Assembly (NCBI GenBank): GCA_947380655.1 | Contig: CANCRX010000119.1 | Location: 1 to 8,640 of the forward strand | DNA from: Alcaligenaceae bacterium | GTDB taxonomy: Bacteria; Pseudomonadota; Gammaproteobacteria; Burkholderiales; Burkholderiaceae_B | DNA: 8,640 nucleotides | Direction: 5' to 3' | In this document: piece after piece, positions 1-7,025 of the stretch | Position numbering within the stretch: the stretch's first letter is position 1 | Layout of the letters: each line of letters begins with the position of its first letter | Made by a program: the position numbers and the translations under genes | Notes under the pieces: model-generated | Database searches by the model: none | Seen by the model: only the letters and a program-made list of their open reading frames with translations | What the model was told of the DNA's origin: nothing

Positions 1-1038
1 GGCCTGATGAGCTATAGCGCATATCTGTGGCATCAGCCGTTGCTGGCTTTTGCAAGATATCAATTTGATACGTTAAGTTGGGGGTTCAGGCTTGCGTTGG
101 TTCTTTCAGCATTTGCATTCGGGTGGTTGAGCTGGAGATTTATTGAGAAACCATTTCGCGATAAAAACCGCTTCACATCAAAACAGATATTTATCAGTGC
201 TCTGGCATGCTCGGTGTTTTTTGTTTCAGTTGGGTTAACGGGTTACCTCAGGAGTGGTTTTCTCTTTCAGTTGTCGACAAAAGATCAGCCTGCCTTTTCC
301 TATGTAATGAAAACGTTCATGCAGGATATTCGTGGCGACAGATGTTTTATTCAGGGTTTTGACTTGGCCGGAACGTATGGCCAAGAGTGCTCGACGACAG
401 CAAAGCCAGAGCAGGCCGTTCTGCTTTGGGGGGATTCGTATGCAGCCGCTTTGTATTTAGGCCTTAAGGCCGAATATGGCGAGGTGATGCAGTTCACCGC
501 TGGAGGATGTGCCCCAATTTTTGGGGACGCTCAGGAGCGTATCGGTTGTAAGACTCTCAATGAGAGTGTGATGAAGGAAATCGAGCGTCACAAGCCAAAG
601 ACAATATATTTGGCAGCTAATTGGTTCGCCTACACGTTTGACAACATCGCAGCAAAGAATGCGGTCAGGCAGATAAGAGAGTGGATTCCAGGCGTGGATA
701 TCGTACTGATCGGTAACGTCCCGCACTGGGCTAAAAGTTTGCCCAGAGAAGTATTGCAGTCGGTAAATAGTTTTGATCGGGAGTTGTACCTTCCGGTCTC
801 GAAGTTTTCCGAACTGAAAGACTCCGACCATCAGCTTGACGTGTTCGCTAGAGAGCAGGCAATAGAGTTCATTTCTGCGCTAAATCTACTGTGTACAAAT
901 CAGGAGTGTCTGGCGATTACGATGTCCGGGGAAGGCCCCAGATTAACTTCATTTGATTATGGTCATTTAACAAAGGCTGGATCCGAGACTTTGATTCAAG
1001 ACATAGTTACAAAAAAAGATGTGGTGGTAAACAGGTAA
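1..1038 (+). CDS. Acyltransferase-3 / SGNH O-acyltransferase, C-terminal part (5' end outside window)
   Basis: The reading frame is open to the left edge, and the ATG at 7 is internal: the text around it (GLMSYSAYLWHQPL) matches the late SYxxYLWHxPL motif of OafA/YrhL-type membrane O-acyltransferases, not an N-terminus. Numbering from that Met, a membrane helix (about 27-44) ends in FIEKPFR, the usual close of the acyltransferase-3 domain. One more helix follows (about 61-87), then a soluble domain (about 105-343) with SGNH-hydrolase features: GDS with the nucleophile Ser at 142-144, a Gly block (AGGC, 165-168), an Asn (AANW, Asn205) and the Asp/His pair of DYGH (317-320). Such proteins move acetyl groups across the inner membrane and attach them to sugars of O-antigen, exopolysaccharide or peptidoglycan; the SGNH domain is thought to do the final transfer. 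The gene ends in TAA and converges with the diguanylate cyclase 17 nt away. The target glycan is unknown because the neighbours to the left are not visible. Confidence 0.9.
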   Translation, partial: GLMSYSAYLWHQPLLAFARYQFDTLSWGFRLALVLSAFAFGWLSWRFIEKPFRDKNRFTSKQIFISALACSVFFVSVGLTGYLRSGFLFQLSTKDQPAFSYVMKTFMQDIRGDRCFIQGFDLAGTYGQECSTTAKPEQAVLLWGDSYAAALYLGLKAEYGEVMQFTAGGCAPIFGDAQERIGCKTLNESVMKEIERHKPKTIYLAANWFAYTFDNIAAKNAVRQIREWIPGVDIVLIGNVPHWAKSLPREVLQSVNSFDRELYLPVSKFSELKDSDHQLDVFAREQAIEFISALNLLCTNQECLAITMSGEGPRLTSFDYGHLTKAGSETLIQDIVTKKDVVVNR

Positions 1039-1055
1039 AAACATTGCGGTAAAAG

Positions 1056-2471
1056 TTACATGCCATCATGCAGTTCACGTACATCGGTGTCGAGAATTGG
1101 ATCAAAGATATGGAAGCGGTTTTTACCTTCCTTTTTAGCTCGGTACAAGGCCTGATCAGCCTGGCGCAAAAGTTGGTGTGCTTTGAGTGGTTTCGTCAAA
1201 TTTTGCTGAGCTGGCGGGTAGAACGTAACACCCATGCTTGCTGATAGTCGTAACGCAGCCTGGCCGTATTGAACCGGCTCTGCCACTGCGCGTAACAAGC
1301 GGTTTAATATCAGAGAGCTCGCATCTATTTCTACCAGATCCGGCATCACGGCAACGAATTCGTCTCCCCCAAGGCGGGACAAAACATCACCATCGCGTAG
1401 TGCCTCTTTCATTCGCTCGGCAAGCTTAATCAGAACGTAGTCACCCGCCTGGTGGCCATAGGTGTCATTGATCATTTTGAATCCATCTAGGTCGATAAAG
1501 ACAACTGCAACAAGTTGGCCACGGCGCAGGGATTGGCTAATTGCTTGCTCAAGTAGTTCGTTAAGCAGGGATCGATTAGGTAACTTGGTGAGGCTATCGT
1601 GAAGGGCGATTAGTTCGAGCTCCCTATTTTTTTCTTCAACGTTTCGCTGAGCGACTTCGGCAGCATGTTTTGCATGGTATAGCTCGGTTATGTCGACTCG
1701 AAGTCCTACAAGATATCCAGAGGGTGTCCTCTGATCTGTGATTCTGACCCATTGCCCGTTACCAAACTCTCGTTCAACGACGTTCTTACTCTGTTGACGT
1801 TCTATTAAGCGTTCAGCAATCCATTGTTCTTGTTGTTCGGGAGGGACAGGATATTGCCCATGTGCGAGTCGTATGCGAAGTACTTCTTCGAAAGTTCGGC
1901 CATATAGAAAAAATTTTTCAGATTCGTCTTCAACGTCAGTGCCCCATGAACCGTTTGGCTGAAGGTTACGAAATTTTTGGTTACACCAGACAAGATGGTC
2001 TGTCTCATCATAGATAACAAAGGCAGCGTCGAGTGTCTCAATGGATTCGTGAAATAAAGACTCAGTAGTGCGTAAGCGTTCTTCAGTTATTTTCCAGCTG
2101 ATTTTATTAGCCTCTAGTTCCTGGTTCTGTCTCAGAAACATTTGTAATTGGCTCTTATTCAGGTCTATTTGTTGTGACAACTCTGCGTAATCCTGTTGCG
2201 TCAAAAGGATTGCTAACCCCTGACGATGTGCTCTGATCAGAAGAAATACAACCATGATTGCAAACGACGCACCTGCCACTACTTCAATGATCGAAAGTAT
2301 GTGACTGTCCTGCGGGCTTTGCATTGCACTGTAGAAAGGAGAGATGCCAGAAAGTCCCAGGCTCCCAAGACATAGCAACAGGCTTGCAAGTACGGCACAC
2401 GCAAGTATCAGGCGATTTGTCCTGCGGAGTTGAGAAACTGCGCGAGCGAGATGGGTGGTTTGTTGAAGCAC
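1056..2471 (-). CDS. Membrane-anchored PAS-GGDEF diguanylate cyclase
   Basis: Predicted to make cyclic di-GMP from two GTP at the inner membrane. Numbering from the GTG at 2471: two hydrophobic helices (about 20-42 and 61-80) flank a short, probably periplasmic, loop. A coiled-coil-like stretch (about 90-145) leads to a PAS-like domain (about 146-265) and then the GGDEF domain (about 285-460). Key residues are intact: DSLTKLPNR at 292-300, FIDLDGFK at 325-332 with metal-binding Asp327, and GGDEF at 368-372. The product-inhibition I-site RxxD (Arg359, Asp362) lies at the normal five-residue spacing before GGDEF. There is no EAL or HD-GYP domain. No ATG occurs before the first membrane helix. 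A TTG at 2474 and a GTG at 2471 are both possible; AAGG at 2479-2482 is 4 nt from the TTG and 7 nt from the GTG, so the GTG is favoured. The gene is monocistronic here, so its signal and target pathway are unknown. Confidence 0.93.
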   Translation of the reverse strand: MLQQTTHLARAVSQLRRTNRLILACAVLASLLLCLGSLGLSGISPFYSAMQSPQDSHILSIIEVVAGASFAIMVVFLLIRAHRQGLAILLTQQDYAELSQQIDLNKSQLQMFLRQNQELEANKISWKITEERLRTTESLFHESIETLDAAFVIYDETDHLVWCNQKFRNLQPNGSWGTDVEDESEKFFLYGRTFEEVLRIRLAHGQYPVPPEQQEQWIAERLIERQQSKNVVEREFGNGQWVRITDQRTPSGYLVGLRVDITELYHAKHAAEVAQRNVEEKNRELELIALHDSLTKLPNRSLLNELLEQAISQSLRRGQLVAVVFIDLDGFKMINDTYGHQAGDYVLIKLAERMKEALRDGDVLSRLGGDEFVAVMPDLVEIDASSLILNRLLRAVAEPVQYGQAALRLSASMGVTFYPPAQQNLTKPLKAHQLLRQADQALYRAKKEGKNRFHIFDPILDTDVRELHDGM

Positions 2472-2474
2472 CAA

Positions 2475-2642
2475 AATGCCTTATTTATTTTTGGTTAAGG
2501 CCTAAATCCGATCAGAATTCAAGCTTGTCTCTAAAGAGAATATAACTTGGAATAGCCAATAATTCTGCTATTCGGGATCCGGATCTAAAAGTTCATCGGC
2601 TATATAAGTGATTTGCCTTAAATTTTAGGGGCAGTCAATAAA
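2475..2642. other. Non-coding upstream region of the diguanylate cyclase
   Basis: No convincing ORF lies here. On the - strand it holds the cyclase ribosome binding site (AAGG at 2479-2482) and a 7-bp inverted repeat. I found no promoter with good -35 and -10 boxes at normal spacing for the cyclase, although A/T-rich stretches are common. No c-di-GMP (GEMM) riboswitch motif was recognised. Confidence 0.5.
2550..2573. repeat. 7-bp perfect inverted repeat upstream of the diguanylate cyclase
   Basis: GAATAGC at 2550-2556 is matched by GCTATTC at 2567-2573, with a 10-nt A/T-rich spacer. It lies about 75-100 nt upstream of the cyclase start. The arm length and roughly 17-nt centre-to-centre distance could suit a dimeric regulator, or the repeat could form a small hairpin in the leader. 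There is no T-tract after it on either strand, so it does not look like a terminator. A chance repeat in A/T-rich DNA is possible. Confidence 0.35.
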
Positions 2643-2671
2643 CAAAAAGCCCAGGCAAATGAGCCTGAGCT
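2643..2671 (-). terminator. Rho-independent terminator after tRNA-Thr
   Basis: Read on the - strand, AGCTCAGGC (2671-2663) pairs with GCCTGGGCT (2656-2648) over nine base pairs, including one G-U, around a six-nt loop (TCATTT). A run of T follows at 2648-2644. It is oriented to stop transcription coming from the tRNA, and probably from the operon upstream of it, before the cyclase promoter region. The tRNA 3' end is 77 nt upstream of the hairpin. Confidence 0.85.
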
Positions 2672-2748
2672 TTGATGTTTGACGCTAGGCCGGTGTTAAT
2701 CCGGCTGTGGGCGACAAATTTTACTGTTGTAAATACCCGCGATATTCT

Positions 2749-2824
2749 TGGTGCCAATGGACGGAATCGAACTGTCGACCTTCTCATTACGAATGAGCTG
2801 CTCTACCAACTGAGCTACACCGGC
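2749..2824 (-). tRNA. tRNA-Thr (anticodon CGU)
   Basis: A complete 76-nt cloverleaf reads on the - strand. The acceptor stem GCCGGTG pairs with CATTGGC (two G-U pairs). The D arm is GCTC/GAGC, the anticodon loop is TTCGTAA with anticodon CGT, the T loop is TTCGATT, and CCA is encoded at 2751-2749. The body closely resembles E. coli thrW, including the anticodon loop and the G27-A43 apposition, as far as I recall that sequence. The T stem (GACAG/CCGTC) has an A-C mismatch at pair 52-62, while the other four pairs are normal. The gene lies 19 nt after the oxidoreductase stop and ends in its own terminator. Confidence 0.95.
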
Positions 2825-2837
2825 TTAACCAACAAAA

Positions 2838-2869
2838 ATTATATCAGATTGACAGGTCAGGCAAGTCAA
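2838..2869 (-). promoter_or_regulatory. Putative promoter of tRNA-Thr
   Basis: A consensus TATAAT lies at 2843-2838 on the - strand, placing the start site near 2831, just ahead of the mature tRNA 5' end at 2824. The -35 is less clear: TTGACT at 2869-2864 gives a long 20-nt spacer, and TTGCCT at 2864-2859 gives a short 15-nt spacer. The -35 lies inside the 3' end of the oxidoreductase gene and the -10 falls at its stop codon. The perfect -10 in the right place is the main support. Confidence 0.5.
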
Positions 2870-3989
2870 TCCAGCGTCGCTCGGCATTGCTACGGTAGCA
2901 AGCATCCACGAGCTGAATGCCTTTGGCCCCCGCTCTTAATGGCGAGGGGAAGGGGGTATCCTCAACGACGTGACGTAAAAACAGCTCCCAGCCAGAGCGA
3001 TAAGAGTTTGCATAAGGGGCAACGTCAGGGACTTCCATCCACTGAGCATCAAAGTTTTCGCTTGTGGGGACTTCAATACTCCAAACAGGTTTCGGTGTCG
3101 CTGCCGCGGGCTGGATAAAGCAACGATAGAGTCCACAAACCGCGGAGCCTTGCGAGCCGTCAACTTGAATAGTCAGGATGTCATCACGCTTGATCCTGGA
3201 GGCCCAGGAAGCATTAACCTCAACGAGTGCGCCGTTGGTAAGTTCCAGCGTTGCCATCACGGTATCGTCGACATCGACAGGATATTCTTCTCCTTTCTCA
3301 TCCAGACGCAAGTGCACAGCTGTTTTAGTTTTACAGCTTACCGCCTTGATATCGCCCAGCAAGGTATCGACGATATAGCGCCAGTGAGGAAACATATCTA
3401 ACACCAAGCCGCCGCCATCTTTTTTACGATAGTTCCAGCTAGAGCGTTGTGCAGGATGGATTTCACCATCAAATACCCACCAACCAAAATCGATTTTCGC
3501 TGACAAGATCTCACCGAAAAATCCAGCCTTTCCAAGATTGCGCAGCTTGGTCAGACTCGGTAAAAACAATTTGTCTTGCACCGTACCGTTTTTCAATCCG
3601 AGCCGCTCAGCCATCGTTGCCAGATCAAGCGCTTGTTCGAGTGATTCAGCGATTGGTTTCTCAAGATAGATATGCTTACCCGCTTGCATTGCAGAAGAAG
3701 CGCGTTGGTGGCGCCCGGCCGTCACGCTGGCATCAAAATAAATCGTATTGTTATTGTCGGCCAGGCAAGCCTCCCGATCTGTTGTCCATGCAATGTCATG
3801 AGGTGCCGCGATGGCTTGAAGCTTATCCGCATTGCGTCCAAGCAGAACGGGTTCTGGTATCAATCTGTCGCCATTTTTAAGCAGTAGTCCTCCTTCCTTG
3901 CGTATGGCTAGCAGACCTTTGAGGTGCTGCATTTGACCCAGGCGACCGGTCGCGCCTTCGATAATGATTTGGATTTTTTTTGAAGACAT
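2844..3989 (-). CDS. Gfo/Idh/MocA-family NAD(P)-dependent oxidoreductase
   Basis: Predicted cytoplasmic dehydrogenase that oxidises or reduces a hydroxyl or carbonyl group, typically on a sugar, cyclitol or related small molecule, using NAD(P). Numbering from the ATG at 3989 (381 aa, normal for the family): an N-terminal Rossmann fold begins with a dinucleotide-binding glycine motif GATGRLG (12-18). The family EKP motif follows in HIYLEKP (Lys111 catalytic). The C-terminal alpha/beta domain carries GGGLVLDMFPHW with the expected Asp198 and His202. The start is uncertain: an in-frame TTG at 3998 also exists and no strong Shine-Dalgarno favours either (GGA at 4003-4005 is 4 nt from the TTG and 13 nt from the ATG). 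It is the last gene of the transporter operon, 20 nt after the C45 hydrolase, so it probably acts on that pathway's intermediate. Substrate cannot be read from the sequence. Confidence 0.9.
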   Translation of the reverse strand: MSSKKIQIIIEGATGRLGQMQHLKGLLAIRKEGGLLLKNGDRLIPEPVLLGRNADKLQAIAAPHDIAWTTDREACLADNNNTIYFDASVTAGRHQRASSAMQAGKHIYLEKPIAESLEQALDLATMAERLGLKNGTVQDKLFLPSLTKLRNLGKAGFFGEILSAKIDFGWWVFDGEIHPAQRSSWNYRKKDGGGLVLDMFPHWRYIVDTLLGDIKAVSCKTKTAVHLRLDEKGEEYPVDVDDTVMATLELTNGALVEVNASWASRIKRDDILTIQVDGSQGSAVCGLYRCFIQPAAATPKPVWSIEVPTSENFDAQWMEVPDVAPYANSYRSGWELFLRHVVEDTPFPSPLRAGAKGIQLVDACYRSNAERRWIDLPDLSI

Positions 3990-4009
3990 GGTGTGCAAGT
4001 GATCCGAGA

Positions 4010-5143
4010 TTAGTTATCAGTAATGGAGTAGGGATGAAATGGAAATTCGCATGGAGGGCCATCAGCAACGTGCATGACTCTGCTTTCCAAATCAATCAGG
4101 ACCGCACCAGTTGTCATGGTTTGCTTGGCCGGAGCCTGGCGGTGATCAGGATGACGGCATAGTGCATGCGGTGCACTAAAATGATCGCTCATCGCTGATT
4201 TCATCGTATTGATATCGATTTGATGATTGCCCCGCTCGAGCAGACGACGCATGCGAGACGCTCTAAATAATGTACCTGGGCTGACTTTTTCCATTTGTGA
4301 CTCTCCGTGTCCCGCACCGAGAAAATGGTTGGAGTGCGTCACAATTCCATTTATAGGGTTGATATAGGTAATGTGATTCGGGCTCGTCTCAAAATCAATG
4401 ATTTCTCCAGCAGCCGCACCTATTACAAAGTTACCTGAGCACGTGCGCTTTGTTGAGACGATTGGGATGAGGGCGTCCGCATAGCGATCAGCATCGAGCA
4501 CTTCGCGACAGCGCATATGAAAGGGTTTTTGATACGGGTTCGATCCGTCGAGGCTTGAGGCTAGACCGTTTTCGACCAGGCCTATACCGCATTCATTGAC
4601 TCCCATTTTCCCCCCTACGATGCCTGCTTCAGTCATACATACCAGACTAGGCTTATTGCTACGTTTGATACGTAAAACAATCGTACGTTGATGGACGCCT
4701 GCAATCCAATCCCAGTTTTGACCTAACCAGGTATGTCCATCAGCCGTGACATCCGAGAGCAAACCAAACGTTGTGCAACCATCGGTTTCACCTGTGGCTT
4801 GTAACAGGGCATTTTCTTGTTTACGTGCGTCTTTGCCGAAAATCATGAATGCGATTTCATATCGTGCATTGAGCAGTGCAATCGCAGCGACGCTTTGCTC
4901 GGAACCTTTAGCCAGGCCCAACATTTCTTCGGCATATTCAGGGTTCTGTGACTCCATCGCCGCTTGCCAGCGTAGCGCTTCCTCGAGTGCTTCTTCGCGG
5001 GGGAGACCCGAGGCCTCAAAGCGTAGTAAATATGTTTCTAAATTAGCAGCGACATCTGCTATGAATGTTTTCCCATGTGCAAGTCCTCGTTCGAAGGCAT
5101 TGTCACCGACGGTAAGGCAGGGCATTTTTTGTCTGGTTGTCAC
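4010..5143 (-). CDS. C45-family Ntn hydrolase (isopenicillin-N acyltransferase-like amidase)
   Basis: 377-aa protein resembling fungal acyl-CoA:6-aminopenicillanic acid acyltransferase and bacterial C45 relatives, which cut or form amide bonds after self-cleavage. The hallmark is DGCTT at 121-125: family members cut their own chain between Gly122 and Cys123, and the freed Cys becomes the N-terminal nucleophile. GQNWDW (141-146) and a C-terminal THSNHF/GTLFRASR region (269-297) also fit. There is no signal peptide, so it should act in the cytoplasm. The GTG start at 5143 overlaps the ATPase stop (GTGA, 4 nt), and AAGG at 5151-5154 sits 7 nt upstream, which suggests translational coupling; an ATG six codons later is less well placed. 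Between transporter and oxidoreductase genes, it probably hydrolyses an imported amide. True substrate unknown; a role in penicillin chemistry should not be assumed. Confidence 0.88.
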   Translation of the reverse strand: MTTRQKMPCLTVGDNAFERGLAHGKTFIADVAANLETYLLRFEASGLPREEALEEALRWQAAMESQNPEYAEEMLGLAKGSEQSVAAIALLNARYEIAFMIFGKDARKQENALLQATGETDGCTTFGLLSDVTADGHTWLGQNWDWIAGVHQRTIVLRIKRSNKPSLVCMTEAGIVGGKMGVNECGIGLVENGLASSLDGSNPYQKPFHMRCREVLDADRYADALIPIVSTKRTCSGNFVIGAAAGEIIDFETSPNHITYINPINGIVTHSNHFLGAGHGESQMEKVSPGTLFRASRMRRLLERGNHQIDINTMKSAMSDHFSAPHALCRHPDHRQAPAKQTMTTGAVLIDLESRVMHVADGPPCEFPFHPYSITDN

Positions 5144-5955
5144 AGCATGACCTTATAAAGTTCTCGATTAATCTCGCCCACTAAGCGGATAAATTCGTCT
5201 GAAAGTCTGGTTTCTTCATTACGTGGACGGGGTAAATTAATTTCATAAATTTTATGGATTCGACCGGGGCGAGCCGACATTAATACAACCTGATCTGATA
5301 GAAATACCGCTTCAGCCAGAGAGTGAGTCACAAAAATGACAGTTTTTTGGTATTGCTGCCAGATTCGCATGAGCTCGAACGCCATGCGGTCGCGCGTGAT
5401 TTCATCCAGAGCCGCGAAGGGTTCATCCATCAGTAGAACCGACGGATCAAGCGCAAGTGCGCGCGCGAGCGACGCGCGTTGCTGCATCCCGCCAGAGAGT
5501 TGGTGCGGAAGTTTTTTCTCAAAGCCTTTGAGGCCTACCACTTCGAGCAAGGCTGAAACCTCGGGCTTATTCGCGTCTCGAGTCTCGGAAGTTTTAGTGC
5601 TTACGATCTCATCAAGAAGTTTTACGTTTTTTTCAATATTGAGCCAGGGCATCAGGTTTGCTTGCTGAAATACCAGCCCAATACGTCCTGCACGTCTGAG
5701 CACTGAAGGCGCTTGCCCGTCAATGCTGACTGTCCCCTGTGTGGGGGGCATCAAGTCAGCGAGTACTTTTAATAGTGTGCTCTTGCCGCAGCCAGAGGGG
5801 CCAACCAGTGAAACAAAACAGCCCCCTTGAATTTCCAGTTGAACGGGTGCAAGGGCTTGCACAGGTTCAGCAGAACCCAGGCCATAGGTCACCTCGACAT
5901 TCTGGATTGAGATGCCCGCACCGGTTGCGCGAGGAGGTTGAGGCGTGCTTTTCAT
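5140..5955 (-). CDS. ABC transporter ATP-binding protein (SsuB/TauB/ThiZ type)
   Basis: 271-aa nucleotide-binding subunit that would power import through the neighbouring permease from the cytoplasmic side. All motifs are intact: Walker A GPSGCGKST (52-60), Q-loop VFQQ (95-98), signature LSGGMQQR (153-160), Walker B VLLMDEP (173-179), D-loop ALDE (182-185) and switch His211. The tail SARPGRIHKIYEINLPRPR is typical of the nitrate/sulfonate/taurine/thiamine-precursor importer group. The ATG at 5955 is 23 nt after the binding-protein stop; no good Shine-Dalgarno is visible before it, so translation may depend on coupling with the upstream gene. Its TGA stop overlaps the GTG start of the C45 hydrolase. 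The subgroup is clear, but this subunit does not reveal the substrate. Confidence 0.94.
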   Translation of the reverse strand: MKSTPQPPRATGAGISIQNVEVTYGLGSAEPVQALAPVQLEIQGGCFVSLVGPSGCGKSTLLKVLADLMPPTQGTVSIDGQAPSVLRRAGRIGLVFQQANLMPWLNIEKNVKLLDEIVSTKTSETRDANKPEVSALLEVVGLKGFEKKLPHQLSGGMQQRASLARALALDPSVLLMDEPFAALDEITRDRMAFELMRIWQQYQKTVIFVTHSLAEAVFLSDQVVLMSARPGRIHKIYEINLPRPRNEETRLSDEFIRLVGEINRELYKVML

Positions 5956-5978
5956 GGATTTTTCAGCAGTTAAGAGGA

Positions 5979-7013
5979 TTACTTTGCAGGTTGTTTAATG
6001 AGCGTCGACAGTGTTTTCGCTTCGTCAATGCTGTTAATAATCGAGTTGGTATACATGCTTTGCGCTGTTGGCTTTTTCGGCAAGTCACCACCTGTGGCCA
6101 GAATATCAATTGAAGATTGCCACTTTGCATCGTTCATTAAACCGAATCTTTCCGCATAGTCAGGAGAGTTATACAGCTCATAAATCATGCGCAATTTGCG
6201 CGATTCCAGAGTCAGATCCCGATCCGGCGAGACCGCAACAATCTCTTTCATTGCCTGTTCAATATTGTCATGCGTCCAGATCAGACTTTTGATCGTTGCG
6301 CGAACGAAGCGTTTCACAAGATCAGGATTACTTTTCAGTAATGCCTCATTGGTATAGATCACGGTCCCATAAAACTGCACACCGTAATCCCGAACTGGCA
6401 TGACATTGACTGGAAAACCCTTGCCTTCGAGTGTAAGGGCTTGTCCGAAGGAGTAACCGAACAAACCATCCACCTGTCCGGCCGCAAGCATTTGAACTTC
6501 AGCTCCGCGCGCGACCGACACAAATTCAACATCTTTTCGAGTCAGTCCTCCTTTGGCCAGGACGGGTTCGATCAATCCCATCACGTTAGCTTGGAACCAG
6601 GCGAGTTTCATGCCTTTCATTTGTTCCGGGGTGGTGATGCCTGCTTTTTTAGGTGTGATGACGGAGAATGGATTGTCTGGTTGGTCTGCCATCACCGCGA
6701 CAATCGGTAATCCACTGCCTTTGGCTTTTACAAAGGCATCCGCATTCGTGACTCCGAATTGCTCACGGCCCGTTGCGATAAACACTTCGTTTTGCTGGCC
6801 CGCAGCTGGAGGGCGGATTTCAAGGTCAATGCCTTCGGCTGCATAAAAACCTTGGGCACGTCCACCAAAATATTGGGCATGCATCCCCCAGGGCGTGAAG
6901 TTAATGCGCAGCACGACTTTGTCTGCCGCGATTGCCGGGCTGGTAAAGGCCATGGAGGCGAGCAAGAGCGCTGCGCTTGAGGTGATAGCTTTTAACGCAT
7001 TCAGTTTGAACAA
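5979..7013 (-). CDS. Periplasmic solute-binding protein, NMT1/THI5-like (SsuA/TauA superfamily)
   Basis: 344-aa secreted protein that should capture the transported compound in the periplasm and deliver it to the permease. Residues 1-29 form a Sec signal peptide: Lys near the start, a hydrophobic core, and a likely cut after PAIA (29/30). The mature part opens with LRINFTPWGMHAQYFGGRA followed by QGFYAAEGIDLEI, the usual first strand and helix of NMT1-like binding proteins. The CCCFC motif of the true thiamine-pyrimidine synthase THI5/NMT1 is absent, so it is a binding protein and not that enzyme. The start is TTG: AAGGAG at 7020-7025 is 6 nt upstream of it, and the next Met (residue 21) would destroy the signal peptide. 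It begins 10 nt after the permease stop. Possible ligands are pyrimidines, sulfonates or other small amides; none can be chosen from sequence alone. Confidence 0.92.
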   Translation of the reverse strand: MFKLNALKAITSSAALLLASMAFTSPAIAADKVVLRINFTPWGMHAQYFGGRAQGFYAAEGIDLEIRPPAAGQQNEVFIATGREQFGVTNADAFVKAKGSGLPIVAVMADQPDNPFSVITPKKAGITTPEQMKGMKLAWFQANVMGLIEPVLAKGGLTRKDVEFVSVARGAEVQMLAAGQVDGLFGYSFGQALTLEGKGFPVNVMPVRDYGVQFYGTVIYTNEALLKSNPDLVKRFVRATIKSLIWTHDNIEQAMKEIVAVSPDRDLTLESRKLRMIYELYNSPDYAERFGLMNDAKWQSSIDILATGGDLPKKPTAQSMYTNSIINSIDEAKTLSTLIKQPAK

Positions 7014-7019
7014 AATATG

Positions 7020-7025
7020 CTCCTT
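7020..7025 (-). promoter_or_regulatory. Strong ribosome binding site fixing a TTG start for the binding protein
   Basis: AAGGAG on the - strand is followed after six nt (CATATT) by TTG at 7013-7011. It overlaps the TAA stop of the permease (7026-7024). The consensus SD at ideal spacing, together with the intact signal peptide that follows, settles the start of the binding protein on a TTG codon. Confidence 0.8.

Noticed and set aside
1039..1055. Shared bidirectional terminator between the convergent acyltransferase and cyclase genes
   Set aside because: The 17-nt gap has no stem with flanking T/A tracts that I could pair convincingly.
2515..2580. Abutting EcoRI and HindIII sites (GAATTCAAGCTT at 2515-2526) and a BamHI site at 2575-2580, resembling a cloning linker
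   Set aside because: No vector sequence follows on either side and the region reads as an ordinary A/T-rich spacer; most likely chance. Comparison with a related genome would settle it.
2475..2640. c-di-GMP (GEMM) riboswitch ahead of the diguanylate cyclase
   Set aside because: None of the conserved GEMM core sequence or paired elements could be found.
2749..2824. tRNA-Thr as an attachment site of a genomic island
   Set aside because: No integrase gene and no second copy of the tRNA 3' end were seen in the window.
2672..3118. 148-codon + strand ORF with a NGRNRTVDLLITNE stretch
   Set aside because: It is read antisense through the tRNA-Thr gene; this peptide is a familiar false protein from tRNA antisense strands. 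The rest is antisense to the oxidoreductase.
4746..5150. 134-codon + strand ORF
   Set aside because: Antisense shadow of the C45 hydrolase; serine/alanine-rich low-complexity translation with no motif.
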